This document shows positions 1-6,344 of a stretch of 13,287 nt of DNA, piece by piece. Source of the DNA: an uncultured Eubacterium sp. (GTDB taxonomy: Bacteria; Bacillota; Clostridia; Peptostreptococcales; Anaerovoracaceae). Where the stretch lies: positions 1-13,287 of the forward strand of contig CAJJPZ010000053.1 in assembly GCA_905193765.1 (NCBI GenBank). Reading direction: 5' to 3'. How positions within the stretch are numbered: the first letter of the stretch is position 1; every line of letters begins with the position of its first letter. Below the pieces are notes generated by a model. The model made no database searches and was not told where the DNA came from. It saw only the letters and a list, made by a program, of their open reading frames with translations. Both the position numbers and the translations under genes were made by a program.

Positions 1-102
1 ATCATGGGAATGAAGTATTTCCTTTTGAATGCAGATAGTTTAGAGTTCTGACATCGGTTATAGATGAATGAAATCGAGAATTTGAAAGAAGGTTGAACGA
101 TA

Positions 103-333
103 GTGAAATGTTTAAATTGTGGAAATGAAATGGAACAAGGAACAGTAGAAGGATATGCACAAGGCGGTGATAGTTCGTATGAATTTATATCCAATGGGGA
201 GAGACAGAAAAAGGGCATAAAGGGTTACTTTACCAGAAATATTGTTACTGTTCTTCCATATCCTGCTGAACACCAGGCATGGCATTGCCCACAGTGCAAA
301 AAAGTGATGATGTGGATGGATTCGGATGGGTAA
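103..333 (+). CDS. Small zinc-ribbon protein (DUF6487-like)
   Basis: This is a 76-residue protein with two CxxC knuckles: C3-x2-C6 near the start and a CPQC knuckle at about residues 62-65. The pair should bind one zinc ion. The arrangement and size resemble the small zinc-ribbon proteins grouped as DUF6487, whose function is unknown; that family name is recalled, not searched. The start is GTG at 103, chosen because the first knuckle follows at once and an AAGG-type ribosome binding site lies upstream. There is no signal peptide or membrane segment, so it is probably cytoplasmic. It stands alone, and a repeat with a hairpin core begins directly after its stop codon. Real gene likely, function unknown. 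Confidence 0.72.
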   Translation: MKCLNCGNEMEQGTVEGYAQGGDSSYEFISNGERQKKGIKGYFTRNIVTVLPYPAEHQAWHCPQCKKVMMWMDSDG

Positions 334-406
334 CTTCCGGTTGCAAGACATTACACTTTTTAACGATAGCACAGACCTATCGTTAAAAGGTTCGTGGGTA
401 TGTCCT
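332..406. repeat. Dispersed repeat, copy 1, with perfect 12-bp hairpin
   Basis: Aligned by hand without gaps to 1309-1383, about three quarters of the 75 positions match, rising to about 81% over 355-406. The core is a perfect inverted repeat: TTTTAACGATAG at 358-369 pairs with CTATCGTTAAAA at 377-388 around a 7-nt loop. The stem is AT-rich and followed by A rather than T on either strand, so it does not look like a standard intrinsic terminator. The repeat starts immediately after the zinc-ribbon stop codon. Confidence 0.7.
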
Positions 407-438
407 TAAATACTAAGGCAAAAATCGGTAATTCATAG

Positions 439-573
439 AGCGCTGTCTTTTCATCTGGAGTGCGTGGTCTTGATATCACGTGTGACGAAGTAAGGAATAT
501 ATGGACAGAGAAAAACAATGATGGGGTGACTTGTGATCATGTTGCAGGGCGGGATGTTGTTGACATGTTCTGA
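439..573 (+). pseudogene. Remnant reading frame lacking a start
   Basis: An open frame of 44 codons runs from just after a TAG at 436-438 to a TGA at 571-573. Its translation has protein-like composition, with stretches such as GVRGLDITCDEVRNIW and CDHVAGRDVVDMF. There is no ATG or ribosome binding site at the head; a GTG at 460 has no convincing site. It is best read as the C-terminal scrap of a degraded gene, since the frame is closed upstream and adjoins a repeat. The parent family was not recognised. It could also be a chance open frame. Confidence 0.35.
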
Positions 574-643
574 TATGTGAAATTATCAAAACATATATCA
601 TACACTTATCAAACACTCTTCAAGTACTTATCAATATATTGTG
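574..643. repeat. Three TTATCAA direct repeats spaced 22-23 bp
   Basis: TTATCAA occurs at 583-589, 606-612 and 628-634. The last two are extended to ACTTATCAA (604-612 and 626-634). The 23- and 22-bp steps are about two helical turns, so the boxes would face the same side of the DNA. They end about 10 bp upstream of the -35 element of the lipoprotein promoter, the usual place for an activator site. The regulator is unknown. Confidence 0.5.
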
Positions 644-672
644 TTGAAATATTAATGAAAGTTAGATATACA
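644..672 (+). promoter_or_regulatory. Sigma-A-type promoter for the lipoprotein gene
   Basis: A TTGAAA -35 element at 644-649 and a TATACA -10 element at 667-672 are separated by 17 bp. Transcription would begin near 679, leaving a leader of roughly 87 nt before the lipoprotein start. The TTATCAA array lies directly upstream. Confidence 0.55.
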
Positions 673-765
673 TTGTAAATGTTACTATATGAATGTACAG
701 AAAGTGGAAAATAAAAAAAGGGATATTAACCATAAATATATTGTAGTAGAATGGTGATTGATATT

Positions 766-1167
766 ATGAAAAAAATGAGTTTGTTTTTTCTGATTACAAT
801 GGTTCTTATAGTTTGTATTTTAACAGGATGTGCCAAAAAAGATAAATCAGATATAGTGAAGGAATCTTTTGATCTGCAAGAAATAAGTATTACTTTATAC
901 AATAAAAAATGTATAAATGTGACAGAATCAGAAAAAATGCAGGATATTGTGAAGGTGATCAACGATACAACATCAAAGAAAGAAGAATCCACACAAGATG
1001 TACCAGACGTAGATAAGTATGGAAAAATCGTCCTTATGTCGAAAGAGAATGAAAAAACTTTATATTATTATGAAAAAAAGGATAAATATTATATTGAAGA
1101 ACCATATGTAGGTATTTATCAACATACACAAAATCTTAATGAGTATTTTAACTCCATTACGGAATAG
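766..1167 (+). CDS. Small lipoprotein, DUF5301-like
   Basis: This is a predicted secreted lipoprotein of 133 residues. It has a KK-rich n-region, a hydrophobic stretch and a lipobox LTGC, so it should be lipidated at the Cys and anchored on the outer face of the membrane. The mature part holds VPDVDKYGKI and YYIEEPYVGIY segments that recall DUF5301 lipoproteins of Firmicutes; this is from memory and the function is unknown. ATG 766 is preferred over ATG 751 because GGTGA lies 8 nt before it and the signal peptide then starts normally. The gene is much more AT-rich than those downstream (about 25% GC in 1021-1080, against about 48% in a sample of the helicase gene), which suggests separate acquisition. 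Confidence 0.7.
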   Translation: MKKMSLFFLITMVLIVCILTGCAKKDKSDIVKESFDLQEISITLYNKKCINVTESEKMQDIVKVINDTTSKKEESTQDVPDVDKYGKIVLMSKENEKTLYYYEKKDKYYIEEPYVGIYQHTQNLNEYFNSITE

Positions 1168-1535
1168 ATGAGCTGCTATAACTGTGTGTAGATGGTGAAG
1201 TCAATATAATATAGGGATACTGATAATAGTTTCGATGAGGTATGTGATGCGGTAGTGCAGATGATGGGTTTGTGTATTTGAGATTGATAGGAAATAAATG
1301 GCAGTAGAAAGTCCTGTTTATAAGGCAGTATACTTTTTAAAGATAACTCCGCTCTATCGTTAAAGGGTCCGTGGATATGTTCTCTTGTGCGGTCGGAGGT
1401 ATCTGAAGTATTTAGAAAGCAGTAGAACCATTGTAAATACGTAGTTCTGCTCGCTCGGCAGGGGTAGAGCCTACAGGCTGGGTGGCAGTCTGCTCTTTAT
1501 GTAAAAGAAAACATCAAACAGATCAAGGAGTTAGC
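1168..1535. other. Gene-poor spacer with second repeat copy
   Basis: This stretch has no convincing gene. A 17-codon tail at 1231-1281 has no start and is not claimed. It contains the second copy of the dispersed repeat. A GC-richer patch at about 1449-1495 stays open in the macrodomain frame back to a TAA at 1434-1436. It includes a CxxC pair but no good ribosome binding site, so it is not included in the macrodomain gene. No clear promoter was found. Confidence 0.5.
1309..1383. repeat. Dispersed repeat, copy 2, imperfect hairpin
   Basis: This matches 332-406 at a constant offset of 977 bp with no gaps. The core stem is TTTAAAGATA at 1336-1345 against TATCGTTAAA at 1355-1364, with one mismatch. 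The right flank is the best conserved part (GTCCGTGGATATGT here against TTCGTGGGTATGT in copy 1). The copies have clearly diverged. Confidence 0.65.
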
Positions 1536-2051
1536 ATGAGTAAAATCGAAATAAAAAAGATAAGTATTACGAAATTAAAAACTGATGCCATAGTCAACGC
1601 GGCCAATGAAGGTCTTAGAGCGGGAGGAGGCGTTTGTGGTGCCATATTCCGTGAAGCGGGGGTCCGGAAGCTGACAGAAGCTTGCAATGCCATAGGCGGA
1701 TGCAAAACCGGGCATGCGGAAATCACTGAAGGATTCGATTTGCCTGCAAAGTATATAATCCATGCAGTTGGTCCTATATGGAATGGCGGAGAAAATGGCG
1801 AGCCGGAATTATTATATAGTGCATATAAAAGTTCACTTGATGTACTGATGGATAATGGATGTCATTCTGTTGGATTCCCGCTTATATCAGCGGGAATATA
1901 CGGCTATCCGTTAAAAGACGCCTGGAAGCAGGCAATAAGTGCATGCAGGGATTTCATAGCTGAGCATCCGGAATATGATCTGAATATTACTTTTGCTGTC
2001 CTGGATGATAAAATAATGAGTATGGGTGAAAAAGTTCTTGCAGACAATTGA
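1536..2051 (+). CDS. Macrodomain protein (ADP-ribose-binding/hydrolase type)
   Basis: This is a stand-alone macrodomain of 171 residues, nearly the whole protein, so it is probably cytoplasmic. Family members bind ADP-ribose and may remove it from proteins or nucleic acids, or deacetylate O-acetyl-ADP-ribose. Seen here: DAIVNAAN (residues 17-24), GGGVCGAIF (30-38), HAVGP (76-80) and the phosphate loop SAGIYGYP (118-125). In YmdB/MacroD-type enzymes the glycine loop reads GGGVDGAIH, with Asp as the catalytic residue. Here Cys replaces that Asp and Phe the His, so activity may differ. ATG 1536 is chosen because AAGGAG lies 5 nt upstream; an upstream GTG at 1482 would add 18 residues without a good site. 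A strong terminator follows. Confidence 0.88.
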   Translation: MSKIEIKKISITKLKTDAIVNAANEGLRAGGGVCGAIFREAGVRKLTEACNAIGGCKTGHAEITEGFDLPAKYIIHAVGPIWNGGENGEPELLYSAYKSSLDVLMDNGCHSVGFPLISAGIYGYPLKDAWKQAISACRDFIAEHPEYDLNITFAVLDDKIMSMGEKVLADN

Positions 2052-2083
2052 ATCATGCTGTGAATTTTTATATGAATCAATGG

Positions 2084-2114
2084 CTACAGTCCGGTATATT
2101 GGACTGTAGTTTTT
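2084..2114 (+). terminator. Intrinsic terminator after the macrodomain gene
   Basis: A perfect 9-bp stem, CTACAGTCC at 2084-2092 and GGACTGTAG at 2101-2109, encloses an 8-nt loop and is followed by TTTTT. It lies about 30 nt after the macrodomain stop and separates that gene from the next. Confidence 0.9.
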
Positions 2115-2180
2115 GTATACTTGTGTTATCAACAAAGATACATGATATTTCGAAGAAACAGATCAGGACATGGGGGCATT

Positions 2181-3389
2181 ATGTCAAAGAAAAAATCAAA
2201 GAAAAAAACTAAAAGAACATATACTGCGGTGCAGGATATCGAAAAGCTGCTGACGGCTAAGCCACCTGCGTTTTCCGTGATTACAGGTGCAGCCGGATGC
2301 CATAAAAACAAGATCGATACCGAAGCCGCAAGACAGAGGATGCGCAGTGATGAAAGCATCAGTTTTGCGTGGTGCAAAGGAAGCAGTATAATACACGACA
2401 AGACATGTGATCTGATAAACAAGGCAAACATATATAAGATTCAGACCAGTGGTACATATGACAGTTCTATGAAGCAGTGTCCTCATTGTATGGCAAAGGC
2501 ATATCTGAGGGCAGGCGGGAATGTTTCTGAAAAGAGCATATACATGAAATTCTTCGAGAGGACAGATATAGACGGAGCTCTTATGAGACGACTGTTCATA
2601 AACGACAATGCAAAGACGCAGATTTCGAGTAATGTGCTTACTGTGATCATGAATGAAGATACATGGAAACTCAAGGCTCTGGACGACAGGAACCGCAGTG
2701 TTGAGCTTTTGCACAATGAGTTTGAGATAAAGAATGGCAAAAGGATTTTTTCCGATGGATTCCACAGTGTCGGAACCGCTATGAGTGCTGAAGAAGCTTT
2801 CAGATTCATGGAAAGATACGACTGGAAAAAATACCGCATACGTGATGCTGTTAAAAAATATTTCAACGCAGTTTCCGGTAAATTTGATATTCTCAGGAAC
2901 AAATTCGGAAAAAGACTGTACATGCTCAGAGAGCGGATGGATCTTTCATGCGGTGGTGCACTATATTATGTGGATGGTGATAATACGCCGAAGAAGCGTA
3001 TCAATGGTATCGAAAATCTGACGAGCAGGGATATCGTAAAGATCTTCTATGCAGAAGGCAGCAGCTGTTATGATGATGTTACAAGACAGGAAGAGCTTAT
3101 CGAAAGATGCGAATGCAGTATCAGCTTCATTTCAGTTGAACCGGGTTCCAATGCTGTGGATTTTGCAATAGCGATGGATGCATATCACAGATGTATGACT
3201 GCGCCGGGGTGTCATATATATCTGCTCAGTGCAGACCGTCATTTCACAGTGATAAAGAAGCAGATACAGGCAATGGCAGATTGCAGGACTGAGGTGATGC
3301 ATCTCGGGTCTGTTGCAGAAGCACATCGAAGCTATGAAAGGCAGTGCTCCGGAGGAATCAGAAGCTGCTGGCCCGGATATGTGAAATAA
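2181..3389 (+). CDS. Cys/His metal-site protein with C-terminal PIN/NYN-like domain
   Basis: This 402-residue protein is not a family I can name. After a Lys-rich head (residues 2-12), a Cys/His cluster (C65, H72, C76, C100, C103, the last two as CPHC) suggests one zinc site. A charged middle part follows (about 120-255). The C-terminal part (about 260-375) starts with a hydrophobic strand and acidic motif ALYYVDGDN (D265, D267, N268). It continues with GSNAVDFAIAMDAY (N324, D327) and LLSADRHF (D352). That order of acidic residues fits PIN/NYN-like metal-dependent ribonucleases (PIN7-like by memory). ATG 2181 is used because GGGGG lies just upstream; ATG 2142 would extend it without a good site. 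The WYL regulator gene follows 85 bp later on the same strand. An RNase role is inference. Confidence 0.68.
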   Translation: MSKKKSKKKTKRTYTAVQDIEKLLTAKPPAFSVITGAAGCHKNKIDTEAARQRMRSDESISFAWCKGSSIIHDKTCDLINKANIYKIQTSGTYDSSMKQCPHCMAKAYLRAGGNVSEKSIYMKFFERTDIDGALMRRLFINDNAKTQISSNVLTVIMNEDTWKLKALDDRNRSVELLHNEFEIKNGKRIFSDGFHSVGTAMSAEEAFRFMERYDWKKYRIRDAVKKYFNAVSGKFDILRNKFGKRLYMLRERMDLSCGGALYYVDGDNTPKKRINGIENLTSRDIVKIFYAEGSSCYDDVTRQEELIERCECSISFISVEPGSNAVDFAIAMDAYHRCMTAPGCHIYLLSADRHFTVIKKQIQAMADCRTEVMHLGSVAEAHRSYERQCSGGIRSCWPGYVK

Positions 3390-3436
3390 TAAACCCGAAG
3401 AGATTTATAGCTTCATTAGCCGGTTTATTGTACAAT
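3388..3436 (+). promoter_or_regulatory. Inverted repeat and palindrome upstream of the WYL gene
   Basis: AATAAACC at 3388-3395 pairs perfectly with GGTTTATT at 3422-3429, and an inner GAAG/CTTC pair (3397-3400 with 3411-3414) could form a longer branched hairpin. No T-run follows, so termination would be weak. ATTGTACAAT at 3427-3436 is a perfect 10-bp palindrome about 40 bp before the WYL start codon, a plausible operator for autoregulation. No -35/-10 pair with good spacing was convincing. Confidence 0.4.
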
Positions 3437-3474
3437 GGTATCATGAATGAAGAAACCGAACGGAGGAAGTATAC

Positions 3475-4461
3475 ATGGCTAAGCGTGCAGGCAGCAAGCT
3501 AAGGATGCTGTACATAATGGATCTGCTGCTTGAAAAGAGTGATGAGGAACATCATATCCCTGTCAGAGAAATGACCGAAATGCTGGAGAAGAACGGTATC
3601 GGCGCAGACAGAAAGACTCTGTACGATGATATAGAAACGCTCAAATTATGGGGGATGGACATCCTGTATTCCAGAGAAAAACCATCCGGATACTATGTTG
3701 GGAGCCGGAGATTCCAGCTGCCGGAACTGAAACTGCTTGTGGATGCTGTACAGGCGTCACGTTTCATAACAGTCAGGAAATCACGGGAGCTTATCAAAAA
3801 ACTCGAGAGCCTGGCCAGCACCGGCGAGGCAAAGCAGCTTCAAAGGCAGGTAGTCATTGCCAACAGGACTAAGGCTGTGAATGAAAGCATCTACTACAAT
3901 GTAGATAAAATAAACGATGCTGTCCTGGATAACAGAAAGATAAGCTTCATATATTACAAATGGAATACTGACAAAGAGCTGATCCCCAAACATGATGGCA
4001 GGGCGTACATCATCAGTCCGTGGATCATGACATGGGAAAACGGCAATTACTATATGATAGGATTCGATGAGGATTCAGACAGGATAAAGCATTACAGAGT
4101 GGACAAGATGCGTGATATCAATATCCTTGAAGATCATCGTGCCGGCGAAGATGCGTTCAGGGATTTTGACATCGCATTATATCTTAAAAATACATTCAGG
4201 ATGTTCGGGGGCCAGGTAGAGTCTGTTACGATAGAATTTGATAATAAACTGATCGGCGTAGCCATGGATCGCTTTGGCACGGATGTGATGGTCCAGAAAG
4301 TAAGTGATAATCATTTCAGGATAAAGCACGATGTAACAGTCAGCGGACAGTTTTACGGCTGGATCGCCGGACTGGGAACAGACGTCAGGATAGTGCATCC
4401 GCAGAGTGTAGTGGACGGTTTCCGGGAGCATATCAAAGCGATAGCAGATCTATATGACTGA
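3475..4461 (+). CDS. WYL-domain transcriptional regulator
   Basis: This 328-residue DNA-binding regulator has the usual order of a winged helix at the N-terminus (about residues 8-75; recognition region near GADRKTLYDDIETL, 43-56), a central WYL ligand-sensing domain (about 140-215) and a C-terminal extension of WCX type (about 230-325). The WYL signature is degenerate: SPWIMTWENGNYYMIGF at 181-197 carries Y-Y-M where W-Y-L is usual. WYL domains are thought to sense nucleic-acid-derived ligands, and such regulators often sit beside phage-defence genes, where they act as repressors. GGAGGA 7 nt before ATG 3475 supports the start. It lies between the PIN-like gene and a broken peptidase gene; which it controls is not shown. 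Confidence 0.9.
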   Translation: MAKRAGSKLRMLYIMDLLLEKSDEEHHIPVREMTEMLEKNGIGADRKTLYDDIETLKLWGMDILYSREKPSGYYVGSRRFQLPELKLLVDAVQASRFITVRKSRELIKKLESLASTGEAKQLQRQVVIANRTKAVNESIYYNVDKINDAVLDNRKISFIYYKWNTDKELIPKHDGRAYIISPWIMTWENGNYYMIGFDEDSDRIKHYRVDKMRDINILEDHRAGEDAFRDFDIALYLKNTFRMFGGQVESVTIEFDNKLIGVAMDRFGTDVMVQKVSDNHFRIKHDVTVSGQFYGWIAGLGTDVRIVHPQSVVDGFREHIKAIADLYD

Positions 4462-4482
4462 ACAGGTGCAAGGAAAAAAGAA

Positions 4483-5498
4483 ATGAAGATCAGGAAATAC
4501 AGAGAAAATCATATAAAAAAGGGCAGGTCAGGTACAGCGACTGTTCCGGGCATGAAAGGGATCGCAACGGTACTGATACTATGCATACTGCTGGCACTGA
4601 CAGGATGCGGGAATGATCAGATACATAAAACAAATGAGAAGATCAGCTCGGAAAACAAACAGTACATGGATTCGCTGATAAATGAAAGCAAAGAGATGGA
4701 GAAAGTGGATGTAAAACGGAAGCCTGCGGGATAGAGCTGAACAACTATTATTACGACGACAGCGGTTCGCAGAAGTATGTAGACTATTCGCTGCAGGTAA
4801 TGAAAGCATCTGTGGAACTCTATTCTGAACTGATAGGCGAATATTCCTTTGAACAGCTGGATCTGACCAATGTCTTTATCGACAGTGCCATGGAGTATTC
4901 AGGGATGATCATGCTGGGATTTCCTGATGTGGAGGATATCAGATACATAGATGAAAGTACACGGTATGAGCATATCGAGGCACATGTATCCCATGAAACA
5001 GGGCACCAGTGGTTTTACGGAGTTGTCGGCAACGATCCGTATAATGAGCCATGGCTCGATGAGTCTTTCGCAGAGTTTCTCGAATGTTTTGTTTTCCCTG
5101 TGTCGGGAGCTGATGTTCTGACAGATATCGAAGATGAACTCAGCGGGGAACAGGGAGAATATTATGAGCCGGGGCTCCAGACGGTCAGTGATTTCTTTGA
5201 TGAAAAGGATCAGATTCTGGATCAGCGTGATAATAAAAAGAAGATCGATCTGTCATATGACAGATACGATAAAAGTAACGATGAGTACTCACAATATGTC
5301 TATGATTCCGGAGCTTTTTTCCTTTATGAACTGGAAAAGACCATGGGAGACGCAGAATTTTTCTCGATGCTTCAAGGCTATTACGATGCTTACAGGTTCA
5401 GCGAAGTGAAGACGTCTGATTTCGTATCTTTCGTAAAAGCATATGATGATTCGGAGTCCGTGGACAAAGTGATATCAAAATACATTACTGATATGTAA
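4483..5498 (+). pseudogene. Degraded M1-family metallopeptidase lipoprotein
   Basis: Two open frames make one broken gene. The first (4483-4734) starts 21 nt after the WYL stop with an AAGGA site. It encodes a signal peptide with lipobox LTGC (Cys 42) and stops at TAG 4732-4734. The second, in another frame, is readable from about 4734 (IELNNYYYDD onward) through ATG 4800 to TAA 5496-5498. It holds AMEYSGM, HETGH (4992-5006) and WLDESFAEF, giving HExxH-x18-E, the zinc ligands and catalytic Glu of M1 aminopeptidases. Between lipobox and AMEY there is far too little sequence for the N-terminal M1 domain, so an internal deletion plus frameshift near 4700-4734 is inferred. The second frame alone would give a cytoplasmic 232-residue fragment without a good ribosome binding site. 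Confidence 0.8.
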
Positions 5499-5537
5499 AG
5501 TGTTACAGGATTTTCAGGCTAAGATCAAATAAAAGCA

Positions 5538-5567
5538 AGAGCCCTCACGATTTTGAATGAGGGCTCT
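5538..5567 (-). terminator. Intrinsic terminator for the flavin-reductase-like gene
   Basis: A perfect 10-bp stem joins AGAGCCCTCA at 5538-5547 and TGAGGGCTCT at 5558-5567 around a 10-nt loop. Read on the minus strand it is followed by TGCTTTTATTTG, a T-rich tail, 18 nt after the minus-strand stop codon. On the plus strand only GTTATAAG follows, so it may also slow plus-strand transcripts from the broken peptidase gene but is less typical there. Confidence 0.82.
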
Positions 5568-5585
5568 GTTATAAGATGCAGTATG

Positions 5586-6149
5586 TTATTTAAGCACAAG
5601 TCCGTCCTTGAACGCTTCGCCTACACGGTCGGTCACTTTGTAGTATCCGTGGGTGTAAGGGTCATAAGCGATGGCGTTCACAAGAGACATATCGACTTTT
5701 CCATTTACCATGACGCTGTTGTCGGCAGTCACATTAACGACCTTGCCGATAACGCCGCAACCGTATTCGCCGTCCTGATATTCGATGAATTCACATTCAA
5801 GGCACAGAGGGAATTCGTTGATCACGGGTGCATCTACCGTTTCTGCTTTTGATGCGGTGAGTCCGCTGCGCTGGAATTTATCGGAAACATCGTTTCCGGA
5901 TGCCAGGCCGAAGTAGTCAGCTTCTTTTATATGAGCAGCGTCGGCAATGCTTACTGTGAAAGCTCCTTTTGCTTTGATGTTTTTCACGGTTTTATGGGTT
6001 TCAGTCAGTCTCAGGACAACATTCCCCATAGACTGCATGGTACCCCAGGCTGCATTCATGACATTGACACTGCCGTCTTCGTTGTAAGTTGCGATCATCA
6101 GTACGGGCATAGGAAAAATGCCGGAAGTGATATCAAGTTCTGTTCTCAT
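5586..6149 (-). CDS. Flavin reductase-like FMN-binding split-barrel protein
   Basis: This 187-residue protein fits the flavin-reductase-like domain family over its whole length, a cytoplasmic split-barrel fold that binds FMN and usually acts in NAD(P)H-dependent flavin or small-molecule reduction. The N-terminal PMPVLMIATYNEDGSVNVM followed by NAAWGT (residues 13-37) is the typical first strands plus flavin-phosphate region. DYFGLASG (78-85), EFPLCLECEF and a closing substrate-side segment follow. GAGGT about 8 nt before the ATG supports the start. It is transcribed away from an AraC regulator gene across a 195-bp spacer with a good promoter, which suggests that the AraC protein controls it. 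The substrate cannot be told from the sequence. Confidence 0.88.
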   Translation of the reverse strand: MRTELDITSGIFPMPVLMIATYNEDGSVNVMNAAWGTMQSMGNVVLRLTETHKTVKNIKAKGAFTVSIADAAHIKEADYFGLASGNDVSDKFQRSGLTASKAETVDAPVINEFPLCLECEFIEYQDGEYGCGVIGKVVNVTADNSVMVNGKVDMSLVNAIAYDPYTHGYYKVTDRVGEAFKDGLVLK

Positions 6150-6180
6150 TATAGCTACCTCGTTTCATTGATTTTATCAG

Positions 6181-6197
6181 CAGGATAATATATCCTG
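6181..6197. promoter_or_regulatory. Operator-like inverted repeat at the minus-strand start site
   Basis: CAGGATA-ATA-TATCCTG is a perfect inverted repeat with 7-bp arms and a 3-bp spacer. It begins 5 bp downstream of the -10 element of the flavin-reductase promoter, so it would overlap the transcription start. Binding there would block transcription, which suggests a repressor site. The protein that binds it is unknown. Confidence 0.5.
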
Positions 6198-6202
6198 TAT
6201 AT

Positions 6203-6230
6203 ATTATAGTCGCAAATAATGTTATTTCAA
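6203..6230 (-). promoter_or_regulatory. Sigma-A promoter for the flavin-reductase-like gene
   Basis: On the minus strand a TTGAAA -35 element (6225-6230) and a consensus TATAAT -10 element (6203-6208) are 16 bp apart. Transcription would start near 6196, about 47 nt upstream of the start codon. Confidence 0.65.
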
Positions 6231-6236
6231 GTAGTG

Positions 6237-6279
6237 CAGTTGATATTCCCGGTACATATATAAATTTATACCGCAACTG
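6237..6279. promoter_or_regulatory. Nested inverted repeat upstream of the AraC gene
   Basis: CAGTTG at 6237-6242 mirrors CAACTG at 6274-6279, and inside it CGGTA at 6250-6254 mirrors TACCG at 6269-6273, with AT-rich DNA between. TTGATA at 6240-6245 could be a -35 element but no well-spaced -10 follows. It may be a site for the AraC-type regulator on its own promoter. Confidence 0.35.
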
Positions 6280-6344
6280 AAATCATGAAATTACAGTCGG
6301 GGGCTGATATGATGATATCAGATGACCGGAAAGGAGAAAAGCGT

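Noticed and set aside
1..51. Open frame to the window edge ending at TGA 49-51, a possible tail of an upstream gene
   Set aside because: Only 16 codons are visible and another frame is also open for part of it, so coding cannot be supported.
583..634. TTATCAA boxes as a CRISPR array or replication iterons
   Set aside because: The units are only 7-9 bp, there are three, and no Cas or replication gene is nearby; a regulator site is the simpler reading.
1440..1495. GC-rich patch that looks faintly like part of a structured RNA or tRNA
   Set aside because: No cloverleaf, T-loop consensus or stable long stem could be drawn.
1437..1535. N-terminal extension of the macrodomain frame with a CxxC pair, starting at GTG 1482
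   Set aside because: It lacks a ribosome binding site, while ATG 1536 has AAGGAG at good spacing and gives the normal domain length.
2196..2765. Minus-strand open frame of 189 codons opposite the PIN-like gene
   Set aside because: Low-complexity, Cys/Ser/Leu-rich translation with no motifs; the plus-strand frame has clear motifs and a ribosome binding site.
5553..5852. Plus-strand open frame of 99 codons opposite the flavin-reductase-like gene
   Set aside because: It overlaps the terminator stem and is an antisense shadow of a well-supported gene.
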